Assembly (NCBI RefSeq): GCF_000980895.1
Contig: NZ_LAZX01000086.1
Coordinates: forward strand, 1-64,000
Reading direction: 5' to 3'
Length of the DNA stretch: 64,000 nucleotides
From: Sphingomonas sp. Ag1
Lineage (GTDB): Bacteria; Pseudomonadota; Alphaproteobacteria; Sphingomonadales; Sphingomonadaceae
Made by a program: the position numbers and the translations under genes. Below the pieces are notes generated by a model. That model was not told the DNA's origin and made no database searches. It saw only the letters and a program-made list of their open reading frames with translations. Of this stretch, positions 45,684 to 53,749 are shown in pieces. The number at the start of each line of letters is the position of its first letter. Positions within the stretch are counted from its first letter, which is position 1.

Positions 45684-46118
45684 ATGCTCGATATCCGCCG
45701 CATCGACGACCGCATCTCGGTCGCCCCGCAGATCGCCCCTGAGGACATTCCGGCGATCAAGGCCGCCGGCTTCGCGGCGATCGTCAACAATCGGCCCGAT
45801 GGCGAAGAGGACGGGCAGCCGACCGGCGACGCGATCCGTGCTGCGGCCGAGGATCAGGGCCTGGCCTATACCGCCATCCCGGTCACTCACGCCGGCTTCT
45901 CGATGCCGCAGGTCACGGCGATGATCGACGCGCTCGGCGCCGCCAATGGCCCGGTGCTCGCTTACTGCCGGTCGGGCACCCGGTCGTGCAACCTGTGGGC
46001 GCTGGCGCAGGCTGGCCTCGGCGGTGACCCGGACGAACTGACACAGCAGGCGCGCGGCGCCGGCTATGATCTCTCCGCCCTTCGTCCGCTGATGGACGCG
46101 GTCGCGCCACCCAGATGA
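45684..46118 (+). CDS. TIGR01244-type protein (DSP-like phosphatase)
   Basis: The product is 144 aa, of the TIGR01244/DUF442 family, related to dual-specificity phosphatases. Family marks are LDIRRIDDRISVAPQIAPEDIPAIKAAGFAAIVNNRPDGEEDGQP and the active-site loop LAYCRSGTRSCNLWALAQA (CRSGTRS). In other bacteria such domains are found fused to beta-lactamase-like sulfur-metabolising enzymes. The substrate here is unknown. The next gene starts inside its stop (ATGA). Confidence 0.88.
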   Translation: MLDIRRIDDRISVAPQIAPEDIPAIKAAGFAAIVNNRPDGEEDGQPTGDAIRAAAEDQGLAYTAIPVTHAGFSMPQVTAMIDALGAANGPVLAYCRSGTRSCNLWALAQAGLGGDPDELTQQARGAGYDLSALRPLMDAVAPPR

Positions 46119-46510
46119 TCTGGGTCGTGGCGGGCGCAGCGGGGGCTGCGCTGGCCGGGCTGGGGGCGCTGATCATGTGGCTGCTGCACCGTGGGGGCGG
46201 GCAGCGGCTGACCACACCCGAGCAGGCGTTGTCCGCATCGGCAGAGCTCCTCACCGACTTCGCGCCGGTGTCCGCCGTGCTTGGCGATGACGGGCAGGCC
46301 GCGTTGATCGTCGGCGATGGCCGGCGCGTCGCGGTGCTCAAGGTGCGCGGAAAAGGCGTTGCCGCCCGAGAGGTCGAATGGCGCGACGTTCAGGCCACGC
46401 GTGAGGGGTTGCGGGTGGCGACGCGCGACTGGCGCCTCGGCACGATCCTGATCCTGGGCGTCGACAATCTCGATGTCCGCCGCCTCGCGCCGCAGCTGCG
46501 GCGCCTCTAG
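46115..46510 (+). CDS. Membrane-anchored hypothetical protein
   Basis: This 131-aa protein has one N-terminal transmembrane segment (IWVVAGAAGAALAGLGALIMWLL) then a soluble part: SASAELLTDFAPVSAVLGDDGQAALIVGDGRRVAVLKVRGKGVAAREVEWRDVQATREGLRVATRDWRLGTILILGVDNLDVRRLAPQL. Short beta-rich stretches (AALIVGDGRRVAVLKV) suggest a compact domain outside the membrane. I do not recognise a family. It overlaps the phosphatase stop by 4 nt, so the two are translationally coupled. Confidence 0.75.
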   Translation: MIWVVAGAAGAALAGLGALIMWLLHRGGGQRLTTPEQALSASAELLTDFAPVSAVLGDDGQAALIVGDGRRVAVLKVRGKGVAAREVEWRDVQATREGLRVATRDWRLGTILILGVDNLDVRRLAPQLRRL

Positions 46511-46535
46511 GCGGCGGCTCCGTCCCCTTCCAGGC

Positions 46536-47804
46536 TCAGTCGGTCGCAGTCGCGTTGACCGGCTTTATCGCCTTCTGGCTGGCGGCGACCGCCTCCACCC
46601 GCTCCATCACGCGCAGCACATTGCCCTGCGCCAGCGCGCCAAGCTCCGCGTCGGTCCAGCCGCGCCGCGCCAGTTCCGCGAACAGTCGCGGATAGCCGTC
46701 CACCCCGGTCATGTCCGCCGGTGCCGTACCGCCGATCCCGTCATAATCGCCGCCGATCCCGACCGCGCCCTTGCCGGCGACTCGCGCGATATGCTCGACA
46801 TGGTCGGCGACGTTGGCGGCAGTGACATGCGGCATCGGGTTCGCCGCGTCCCACGCGACCATCGGCGCCGGCGCCTTGGGCCCGTACACATCGGTCGCCA
46901 GACCCTGCGCCTTGCCGAAGTCCGATCGCTTGCGATCCCACGCGCGCCATTCCTCCGAGACGAAGGCCGGGTACACATTGACCATCACGACCCCGCCCGC
47001 CTGGCCGATCCGCGCCAGCAGGTTGTCGGGAATGTTACGCGGCACGTCCGCCACAGCGCGCGCGCCCGAGTGCGAGGCGATCACCGGCGCCTTGGCGATG
47101 TCCAGCACCGCCGCCATCGTCGCGTCCGACACATGGCTGACGTCGACGATCATCCCGATGCGATTCATCTCCGCCACCACCGATCGGCCGAAATCGGTCA
47201 GCCCGTTCGCGCGCGGCGCATCGGTCGATGAATCCGCCCAGCTCAGGCTCTTGCCATGCGTCAGCGTCATATAGCCGACGCCCAGCTCCTTCATCTGGCG
47301 CAGCACGGACAGGCGGCCGTCGATCTGGTGCCCGCCCTCGATCCCGATCATCGAGGCGATCCGCCCCGCCTTCTGCGCCGCCCGCGCCTCGGCCGCGGTG
47401 GTGACCAGTGCAAAGGCGTCCGGATTTGCCGCCGCCACCCGGCGTACGATGTCGATCTGCTCCAGCGTCATCTCGACGGCGCGCGGCCCCGTGGTGGCAG
47501 CCGGAATCCACACCGACCAGAATTGCCCGCCCACGCCGCCGCGCCGCAACCGCGGGATATCGGTCTGCAAGGGATAGGGCAGCGTGGAGGTATCGCGCAT
47601 CAGATCGACCTGCTCGACCTTGCCGTCATGCCGATCGCGGATTTCCCAGGCGAGATCGTTGTGCCCGTCGATCACCGGATAGCGCTGCAGCAATCGCGTG
47701 ATCCGCGCCGGAACTTCGGCCGTTGCGGCGCTGGTCGCGGCCGGTGTGGAGGGCATGGAAGCTGTTGCTGCCTGGGCGACAAACAGAAGGGCAATCAGCG
47801 ACAT
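46536..47804 (-). CDS. Membrane dipeptidase (M19 family), secreted
   Basis: The product is 422 aa from ATG 47804 (CGGAGA just upstream). A signal peptide comes first (SLIALLFVAQAATA). The M19 zinc site parts are VIDGHNDLAW, IGIEGGHQ, VSHVSDATMAAVLDIAK and ASHSGARA, then HIARVAGKGAVGIGGDYDGIGG with the catalytic DYDG. Renal-dipeptidase-like enzymes hydrolyse dipeptides, including D-amino acid ones, in the periplasm. Convergent with the small membrane protein by 25 nt. Confidence 0.95.
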   Translation of the reverse strand: MSLIALLFVAQAATASMPSTPAATSAATAEVPARITRLLQRYPVIDGHNDLAWEIRDRHDGKVEQVDLMRDTSTLPYPLQTDIPRLRRGGVGGQFWSVWIPAATTGPRAVEMTLEQIDIVRRVAAANPDAFALVTTAAEARAAQKAGRIASMIGIEGGHQIDGRLSVLRQMKELGVGYMTLTHGKSLSWADSSTDAPRANGLTDFGRSVVAEMNRIGMIVDVSHVSDATMAAVLDIAKAPVIASHSGARAVADVPRNIPDNLLARIGQAGGVVMVNVYPAFVSEEWRAWDRKRSDFGKAQGLATDVYGPKAPAPMVAWDAANPMPHVTAANVADHVEHIARVAGKGAVGIGGDYDGIGGTAPADMTGVDGYPRLFAELARRGWTDAELGALAQGNVLRVMERVEAVAASQKAIKPVNATATD

Positions 47805-48115
47805 GGCATCTCCGGACGTAGCGGGCCGTGCAGGAACCATCCGCCAGCCCGCATGTTGTGGGGTGAGGCCCGGAGAAAACCGGACCGCCTGATGGTCTGC
47901 GAAAGCGGCCATTGGTGCAAGTGATAAACCAGCCTCGTCGCATGCCCGCGGCGGGGTTTCCTTGTCTGCAATTACAAGACGGAGAGTAATAGAAGATTAC
48001 GCTTCAGCAACAAGAGACGCAGCTTTCATGCGCTTAACGGTTGATTATTAATGTGGTTGATTTCGCACTCCCGGCAGAAGGGCTATGTCGGAAGTCGGGA
48101 GATGGAGTGAGTTTC
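47805..48115. other. Divergent intergenic region with AT-rich segment and CtrA-like site
   Basis: This 311-nt stretch separates the dipeptidase gene from the small protein at 48116. It is unusually AT-rich for this genome around 47960-48060. It includes TTAA-N7-TTAT (48034-48048: TTAACGGTTGATTAT), one base from the TTAA-N7-TTAA half-site pair of the cell-cycle regulator CtrA. TTGTCT at about 47962 with TAATAG 19 nt later is a weak promoter guess. No gene is seen. Confidence 0.4.
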
Positions 48116-48322
48116 GTGGACGACGACAAGGAATATTACTACCGCCGCGCCGAGTCGGAGCTCGAAATGGCGCAGCGGACCGAAAACCCCGAAGCAGTGA
48201 AGGCTCATTACACTTTGGCCGGCTATTATCTCGACAAGGTGTACAATGATGATGCCGCTGCCATCGTGGCTTCCGGAGAGGCCGCCATCAACACCACCCC
48301 GCCGGGCGCCTCGCTAAGCTAG
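48116..48322 (+). CDS. Small conserved hypothetical protein
   Basis: A 68-aa acidic protein: VDDDKEYYYRRAESELEMAQRTENPEAVKAHYTLAGYYLDKVYND. I choose the GTG at 48116 because GGAG lies 8 nt upstream; the frame also extends upstream to 48041 but without similar quality. The segment looks like a pair of short helices, with a Tyr-rich start. Such proteins appear to be common in sphingomonads; the function is unknown. A CtrA-like site lies about 70 nt upstream. Confidence 0.7.
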   Translation: MDDDKEYYYRRAESELEMAQRTENPEAVKAHYTLAGYYLDKVYNDDAAAIVASGEAAINTTPPGASLS

Positions 48323-48364
48323 GACGGGTGCGTTACGTGCCGGGCACATCGGCTGCCCGGCTCT

Positions 48365-49465
48365 TCACGCGCGGCAGCGAAATCCGGTGAAGAACGCCGC
48401 GTGCCGCGCCAGGATGGTGTCGATATCCTCCGGCTGCGGCTCCGCCGCACTTTCCCCATGTTCGAACGTGCCACCGCAGATGATCCCGTCCGGGCGCGGG
48501 AACATATATCCCATCCGGCCGCCGAAAGCGTAATTCACCTCGGGCTGCGGCAGCAGGACAGCCAACTGCCCGCGCACGGGGATCAACTCCGCATCACCGA
48601 ACAGCGCCGCCGCGCCCAGCCCCGTGCAATTGAAGATCAACCGCTCTGGCAATGCCGCCAGGTCCGCAGGCGTGCCAAAATCGCGAATTACGATGCGGCC
48701 GCCGGCAATCCGCACATCCTGTTCCAGCTTGCGCAGCAACCGACCCGTCTCGGCATACATCGTGTCGAACCGGATGACGTGGCCGCCGACGGGAAAGGGA
48801 TGCTCCGCCGCATCGAGGTAGCGCAGGCCGGGCATGTAGCGCACCAGCGCGCGTGGCTGCCCCGGCGGGGTGCGCGTCTGCTGATAGGTGGGAACCCAGC
48901 GAATGCCGTAATCCTCGCCCACCATGATCTGGAACCGGCGCCAGCTATAGTCCAGCGCCCGGGCATATTGTGCGCGCCATTGGGGCGTCACCGCATCGTC
49001 GGCGAAATGGCTCGCCGGCTCCCATTGCCCGCCCGCGATGTTCGACGTCGTCTCGGGCGGCAGCGCCTTGGTGTAAAGCGTCACCGGAAAGCCGGCTTCC
49101 TGGCACAGCCGCGCGGTGGTTAGGCCCATGATCCCGGCACCGATCACCGCCACGCCTCCGTGATGGCCGGGCAGCCCCAGATCCACCGCCAGCCGCGAGG
49201 TGCCCCAGGACAGGGTGATGCCCGCGCCGCCGTGGCCGTAATTGTGCACCACGCGCTTATCACCCAGCGTGTCGGCGCGGACCACAAACCCACTCGAACG
49301 ATAGGGCCTGAGGCCGGCAATGGTGCGGATCACGCGGTCCGGCGCCACCCGGACTGGCGCCAGGCAGGCCGCTGCTGGCGCCGCAATCGGGCGCGTCCGG
49401 GTCGTGGCACATGCCGGAAGGATCAGCGGGGCGGCGGCAAGGACCGCGCGGCGATCCAGCGTCAC
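48365..49465 (-). CDS. D-amino-acid-oxidase-type FAD oxidoreductase with permuted domain order and Tat-lipoprotein-like signal
   Basis: The product is 366 aa. It opens with MTLDRRAVLAAAPLILPAC, a twin-arginine-like signal ending in a lipobox (C19). Then, at residues 51-88, come GLRPYR, VVHNYGHGG and ITLSWG. In ordinary D-amino acid oxidases these lie at the C-terminus. The FAD-binding VAVIGAGIMGLTTARL follows at about 105-120, then SNIAGGQWEP, IRWVPTYQQTR, FNCTGLGAAALFG and GGTFEHGE. The protein ends at FFTGFRCRA, where the usual enzyme would continue into GxRP. This is a circular permutation of the fold. The GTG start overlaps the thioesterase stop (GTGA). The substrate is unknown. Confidence 0.88.
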   Translation of the reverse strand: MTLDRRAVLAAAPLILPACATTRTRPIAAPAAACLAPVRVAPDRVIRTIAGLRPYRSSGFVVRADTLGDKRVVHNYGHGGAGITLSWGTSRLAVDLGLPGHHGGVAVIGAGIMGLTTARLCQEAGFPVTLYTKALPPETTSNIAGGQWEPASHFADDAVTPQWRAQYARALDYSWRRFQIMVGEDYGIRWVPTYQQTRTPPGQPRALVRYMPGLRYLDAAEHPFPVGGHVIRFDTMYAETGRLLRKLEQDVRIAGGRIVIRDFGTPADLAALPERLIFNCTGLGAAALFGDAELIPVRGQLAVLLPQPEVNYAFGGRMGYMFPRPDGIICGGTFEHGESAAEPQPEDIDTILARHAAFFTGFRCRA

Positions 49466-49863
49466 GCCGGCCCGTCGCTTCGAAATGGCGCGGCGACCTC
49501 ATCACGTACCCGCAGCAGCCGCCCGGTCGCCCGGTCGAGCAGCGCCCAGGTGGTCACGCCTTCCACCAGCGCCCGGCCGTCGGCGCTGGTGAAACGGAAA
49601 TGGCGGTTGAACCGCGCGCCCCGCGGCGGCTCGGGCACCCATGTCTCGCCCGTCGCCTGCTGCCCCTCCGCCAGATTGCCGCGATAATCGATCTCGTGCC
49701 GGGTCACGACCCACACATGCGCCGCGCGCTGCTCCTCCGGCGCGACCGCCTCCCAATGCGCCACCGCCAAGTCCTGGATCCAGCGCACCCACACCGCATT
49801 GTTCACATGGCCCAGCTCGTCGATGTCGGCCGCATCGGCGACAAAGGTCTTGGTAAAGGTCAT
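49462..49863 (-). CDS. Acyl-CoA thioesterase, hotdog-fold (4HBT type)
   Basis: The product is 133 aa from ATG 49863. It carries the 4HBT/YbgC-like signature DELGHVNNAVWVRWIQDLAVAHWEAV, then VVTRHEIDYRGNLAEGQQATGETWV, and RGARFNRHFRFTSADGRALVEGVTTWALLDRATGRLLRV. These proteins hydrolyse acyl-CoA thioesters. It overlaps DedA upstream (ATGA) and the oxidase downstream (GTGA), so the three genes form a coupled set. Confidence 0.9.
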   Translation of the reverse strand: MTFTKTFVADAADIDELGHVNNAVWVRWIQDLAVAHWEAVAPEEQRAAHVWVVTRHEIDYRGNLAEGQQATGETWVPEPPRGARFNRHFRFTSADGRALVEGVTTWALLDRATGRLLRVRDEVAAPFRSDGPA

Positions 49864-50420
49864 CGCTTTCGCCACCATCGCAGGATCTGGAACAGCACGA
49901 ATATACCGCCCAGCACCGCCACGCCCATCAGCAGCGTTTCGCGACTGGGCCGCAGTCGCCCGGCGAGTTCCGTCACCGCCTCGCCAAACCAATAGCCTAG
50001 CGCCGTGAACAGGCTCGCCCACACCGTCGCGGCGATCGCGTTGATCACCAGGAAGGTCGATGCCGGCACCTGACTGGTCCCGATCGCGATCGGGCTGACG
50101 GTTCGAAATCCGTAGAGGAAGCGGAAACCGAAGATGAAACTGGTCGGATAGCGTTCCAGCAGGCGCAGTGCCTTGGCAAAGGCGCGCTTCTGCGTCCAGC
50201 GCTGCACCGTCGGACTGTCGCGATAGCGCCGGCCCGCGGCGAAGAAGAACTGGTCCGACAGGAAGGAGCCCGCCGCCGCCCCGACAAAGGCTAACTGCCA
50301 GTGCAACAGGCCCTGGTGCGACAGCAGACCACCGGCGAGCACTGCCGTCTCACCTTCGAGCATCGCGCCCAGGAACACCGCGACGGCACCCCATTGCGCG
50401 ATGATCGATTCAAACGTCAC
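49860..50420 (-). CDS. DedA family membrane protein
   Basis: A membrane protein of 186 aa from GTG 50420. Marks are FLGAMLEGETAVLAGGLLSHQGLLHWQLAFVGAAAGSFLSDQFFFAAGRRYRDS, FGFRFLYGFRTVSPIAIGTSQVPASTFLVINAIAATVWASLFTALGYWFGEAV. These match DedA/SNARE-associated proteins, now linked to recycling of undecaprenyl phosphate or lipid movement and to membrane homeostasis. It is 28 nt downstream of oligopeptidase B and overlaps the thioesterase gene. Confidence 0.9.
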   Translation of the reverse strand: MTFESIIAQWGAVAVFLGAMLEGETAVLAGGLLSHQGLLHWQLAFVGAAAGSFLSDQFFFAAGRRYRDSPTVQRWTQKRAFAKALRLLERYPTSFIFGFRFLYGFRTVSPIAIGTSQVPASTFLVINAIAATVWASLFTALGYWFGEAVTELAGRLRPSRETLLMGVAVLGGIFVLFQILRWWRKR

Positions 50421-50448
50421 GTGCGAACGGCCCCGCGCGCCGTGCGGG

Positions 50449-52518
50449 TCACTCTTCCACCCCCAGCTGCCACAGCACGAAGGCATGTTCCTCCGCCGCC
50501 TCGCGCAGGCTTTCGAACCGACCCGATTTGCCGCCATGCCCCGCGCCCATGTTGGTCTTGAGCAGCAGGATATTGTCGTCGGTCTTGGTCGCGCGCAGCT
50601 TGGCGGCCCATTTCGCCGGCTCCCAGTAGGTCACGCGCGGATCGTTGAGCCCGCCGGAAATGAACAGCGGCGGATAATCCTGCGCCCGGACATTGTCATA
50701 CGGGCTGTAGCTGCGGATCAGCTGGAACGCGGCCGGGTCGGTGATCGGATTGCCCCATTCGGGCCATTCGCCCGGCGTCAGTGGCAGGCTTTCGTCCATC
50801 ATCGTGTTCAGCACGTCGACGAACGGCACGTCGGCGATCACCGCCCCCCAGAGCTCAGGATCGGAATTGACCACCGCACCCATCAGCTCGCCGCCGGCCG
50901 ACCGCCCGGCGATCGCGATCCGCCCCTCGCTGGTCCACTTCTGCTCGATCAGGCCGCGTGCGACATCGACGAAATCGGTAAAGGTGTTGGTCCGCTTCGC
51001 CAGCTTGCCGTCATGGTACCATTGCTGCCCCAGGTCGTCGCCGCCCCGGATATGCGCGATGGCATAGGCGAAGCCGCGATCGAGCAGGCTCAGCCGCCCG
51101 GTGGAGAAGCCCGGCGGGATCGCATGGCCGTAGGCACCATAGGCATAAAGGAACAATGGCCGGCTGCCGTCACGCGGGAAATCGGCCGGATAGACAATCG
51201 ACACCGGCACCTCGGTGCCATCGCGCGCCGTGATGTGCAGCCGCTCGGTGCTATATTCGCCCGCCTCATAACCCGACGGGATCTCCTGCACCTTCAGCAC
51301 GGTCAGCCCGCGTGTCGCGGTGTCGTAATCGTAGACGGTCCCCGGCGTGACCATCGATTCATAGCCTACGCGCAGCACCGTCTGGTCGTATTCGGGATTG
51401 TCCCCCAGCCCGGCGGCATAGCTCGCCTCGGGGAAATCGATCCGCTCCGCCACGGTCGGCGCGTCGTAGCGGTGGATCGCCACCTGATCGAGACCGTCCT
51501 CGCGCCCCTCCACTACGAAGAAGTCGCGATAGCATTCGACGCCCGTCATGTAGAAATGGCGGCTCGGTCCGATCAACTCGGTCCATTCGCCCGGGGCGCT
51601 GATCGGCGCCGTGACCAGGCGCCACATCGGGTCCACGTCATTGGTGTGGATGAACAGCGTGTCGCCATGCGTGTCGACGTCATATTCCCGCCCCGACTGG
51701 CGCGGCGCGACCATGATCGGCTCGGCCAGCGGATTGTCCGCCGGCAGCAGGCGAACCTCGCTCGTCACATGGTCGCCCGTCGCGATCACGATCCAGCGCC
51801 GGTCGCTCGTCTCCGCCACGGCGACGCGATAACCCTCGTCATCCTCGTGGTAGAGCTCGACATCCTCGGCCGGATCGTTGCCCAGCCGGTGAAGCCGCGC
51901 ATTGTCCGTCCGCCACTCCTTGTTGGCGAGGCCGTAGAGGAACGCGCTGTCATCCGCGGTCCACACGATGTCGGACAGCATCCCCGGGATCGTATCGGGC
52001 AGCAGCGCGCCCGTGGCCAGATCCTTCACATGGATGGTGAAACGCTCGGACCCATTGTCGTCGATCGCATAGGCCAGCTTCATGCCGTCGTTCGACACGG
52101 CGAACGCGCCCAGCCGGAAATACTCCTTCCCCGCCGCCAGTGCCGTTTCATCCAGCAGCAGCTCGTCGGCGCTGCCATCGTCGGGCGCACCGACCGGGCG
52201 GCGCCACCATTTGCGATACTCCCCGCCCGTTTCGAACGCGGTCCAGTACAGCCAGTCGCCATCCTTCTGCGGCACGGAGGATTCATCCTCCTTGATGCGC
52301 GCCTTCATCTCTTCGTACAGCCGGTCGACCAGCGGGCGGTGCGGCGCCATCGCCTGTTCGAAATAGGCGTTCTCCGCCTCGAGATAGGCGAGCACGTCCT
52401 TGTCATTGACGTCAGGATAATTGGCATCCTTCAGCCACGCCCAGGGATCCTCGATGGTGACCCCGTGGGCGGTGAAGGAGTGCGGACGAGTGGCGGCGAT
52501 CGGCGGGGAAATCGTCAT
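50449..52518 (-). CDS. ptrB: Oligopeptidase B (S9A family)
   Basis: A serine peptidase of 689 aa, usual length, that cuts after Arg/Lys in short peptides. The seven-bladed propeller is followed by the catalytic domain: FLYAYGAYGHAIPPGFS, AHIRGGDDLGQQWYHDGKLAKRTNTFTDF, the nucleophile S540 in IAGRSAGGELMGAVV, PEWGNP, Asp in GGLNDPRVTYWEP and His in NMGAGHGGKSGR. There is no signal peptide, so it acts in the cytoplasm. It is upstream of dedA by 28 nt. Confidence 0.95.
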   Translation of the reverse strand: MTISPPIAATRPHSFTAHGVTIEDPWAWLKDANYPDVNDKDVLAYLEAENAYFEQAMAPHRPLVDRLYEEMKARIKEDESSVPQKDGDWLYWTAFETGGEYRKWWRRPVGAPDDGSADELLLDETALAAGKEYFRLGAFAVSNDGMKLAYAIDDNGSERFTIHVKDLATGALLPDTIPGMLSDIVWTADDSAFLYGLANKEWRTDNARLHRLGNDPAEDVELYHEDDEGYRVAVAETSDRRWIVIATGDHVTSEVRLLPADNPLAEPIMVAPRQSGREYDVDTHGDTLFIHTNDVDPMWRLVTAPISAPGEWTELIGPSRHFYMTGVECYRDFFVVEGREDGLDQVAIHRYDAPTVAERIDFPEASYAAGLGDNPEYDQTVLRVGYESMVTPGTVYDYDTATRGLTVLKVQEIPSGYEAGEYSTERLHITARDGTEVPVSIVYPADFPRDGSRPLFLYAYGAYGHAIPPGFSTGRLSLLDRGFAYAIAHIRGGDDLGQQWYHDGKLAKRTNTFTDFVDVARGLIEQKWTSEGRIAIAGRSAGGELMGAVVNSDPELWGAVIADVPFVDVLNTMMDESLPLTPGEWPEWGNPITDPAAFQLIRSYSPYDNVRAQDYPPLFISGGLNDPRVTYWEPAKWAAKLRATKTDDNILLLKTNMGAGHGGKSGRFESLREAAEEHAFVLWQLGVEE

Positions 52519-52567
52519 GTCGCTTCCTTAACCCGCATCGGGGCGAAGTCGATGCCAACGGGTTGCG

Positions 52568-52604
52568 ATGCAATTTATGCAACCGGTTACATGCAACTTT
52601 GCAC
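52568..52604. promoter_or_regulatory. Array of TGCAA-type motifs upstream of ptrB and DUF808
   Basis: ATGCAA occurs at 52568-52573, 52577-52582 and 52591-52596, followed by TTGCAC at 52599-52604. The palindrome AACCGGTT (52581-52588) lies between the second and third. CTGCAGTGCAC follows from about 52620. The spacing is irregular, but clustered TGCA motifs are typical of a protein-binding control region. The regulator is not known. Confidence 0.4.
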
Positions 52605-52639
52605 TTGCGGCGAATCATGCTGCAGTGCACAAGCATCAG

Positions 52640-52702
52640 GCCTTTCAGGCATCCTCTCCTAAAAACTTTCATGGCCGATCCCTCCGGGGGTCGGCCTTTT
52701 TT
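52640..52702 (+). ncRNA. Candidate small RNA or leader 3' end with orphan terminator
   Basis: On the plus strand, CATCCTCTCCTAAAAACTTTC (an unstructured, anti-Shine-Dalgarno-like CCTCTCC stretch) leads into an intrinsic terminator at 52673-52702. There is no plus-strand coding gene before it; ptrB is on the minus strand. This layout, a CCUC-rich single-stranded stretch followed by a terminator, recalls small RNAs of alphaproteobacteria. Alternatively it is an attenuator for DUF808. The 5' end is unknown. Confidence 0.3.
52673..52702 (+). terminator. Orphan intrinsic terminator upstream of DUF808
   Basis: GGCCGATCCC, a TCCG loop and GGGGTCGGCC form a 10-bp stem with one G-U pair, followed by TTTTTT (52697-52702). 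It lies 80 nt before the DUF808 ATG and on the plus strand, with no plus-strand gene upstream for about 6 kb (the nearest ends at 48322). Confidence 0.9.
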
Positions 52703-52782
52703 CTTGTGCGCCGCGTTTGCCGGCACTTGCCGCACTGCGCATTGCCCAATAGCGGCGGGCAGGGTTTGAAGGATCAGATCAG

Positions 52783-53721
52783 ATGGCTGGTGGCCTGGTT
52801 GCGTTGCTTGATGACATTGCGGCGCTGGCGAAGCTCGCCGCCGCCAGCCTGGACGACGTCGCCGGCGCCTCGGCAAAGGCTGGGACCAAGGCCGTGGGCG
52901 TCGTCATCGACGACACCGCGGTCACCCCGCGCTACGTCACCGGGCTCAGCCCCGCGCGCGAACTGCCGATCATCTGGAAGATCGCGCTGGGCTCCATCCG
53001 CAACAAGCTGATCCTGCTCCTGCCCGCGGCACTCCTGCTGTCGGCCTTCGCGCCTTGGGCAATCACCCCGATCCTGATGGCGGGCGGCACCTTCCTGTGC
53101 TTCGAGGGCGCGGAAAAGGTGATCGAGGCGCTGACCGGCGCGCACCATGGCGACGAAGCCGTCGCGGTGACCGATCCCAAACAGCTGGAGGATCGTCAGG
53201 TGTCGGGCGCCATCCGCACCGACCTCATCCTCTCCGGTGAGATCATGGCCATCGCCCTGTCTGAACTGGCCGATCAGACGATCGTCAACCAGGCGATCGC
53301 GCTTGCGCTCGTCGGCCTCGCCATCACCGTCGGCGTCTATGGCGTCGTCGCGCTGATCGTGAAGATGGACGACATCGGCCTCGCATTGGCAGAGCGGGAG
53401 GGCAGCGGCACGCGCGCGATCGGCCGGGGGCTGGTCTCGGCGATGCCCGTTGTCCTGAAATGGCTCGGCATCATCGGCACGGCGGCGATGCTGTGGGTCG
53501 GCGGCCAGATCATCGTCCACGGCCTGCACGAATTTCACCTGGCGCCGATCCCCGGCTGGATCGAGCACGCCGCCGAAGCCGCGCGCCACGCCGTTCCCGG
53601 TGCCGGGGGCGTCGCCTCCTGGATCGTCAACGCCGCCCTCTCGGCGGTGTTCGGCATCATCGTCGGCGCGATCGTCGCCGGCGTGCTTCACCTCCTGCCC
53701 AGGAAGGCCGCCAAGCACTGA
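52783..53721 (+). CDS. DUF808 (YedI-like) membrane protein
   Basis: The product is 312 aa with several membrane segments. It matches the DUF808 family: GGLVALLDDIAALAKLAAASLDDVAGASAKAGTKAVGVVIDDTAVTPRYVTG, WKIALGSIRNKLILLLPAALLLSAFAPWAI, FLCFEGAEKVIE and MDDIGLAL. The family's role is unknown. Its only clear upstream signal is the orphan terminator, so its promoter must lie inside the 80 nt after it or be read through. Confidence 0.92.
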   Translation: MAGGLVALLDDIAALAKLAAASLDDVAGASAKAGTKAVGVVIDDTAVTPRYVTGLSPARELPIIWKIALGSIRNKLILLLPAALLLSAFAPWAITPILMAGGTFLCFEGAEKVIEALTGAHHGDEAVAVTDPKQLEDRQVSGAIRTDLILSGEIMAIALSELADQTIVNQAIALALVGLAITVGVYGVVALIVKMDDIGLALAEREGSGTRAIGRGLVSAMPVVLKWLGIIGTAAMLWVGGQIIVHGLHEFHLAPIPGWIEHAAEAARHAVPGAGGVASWIVNAALSAVFGIIVGAIVAGVLHLLPRKAAKH

Positions 53722-53749
53722 TAGCGCTGGCGGACCGCGACCCGATCGG

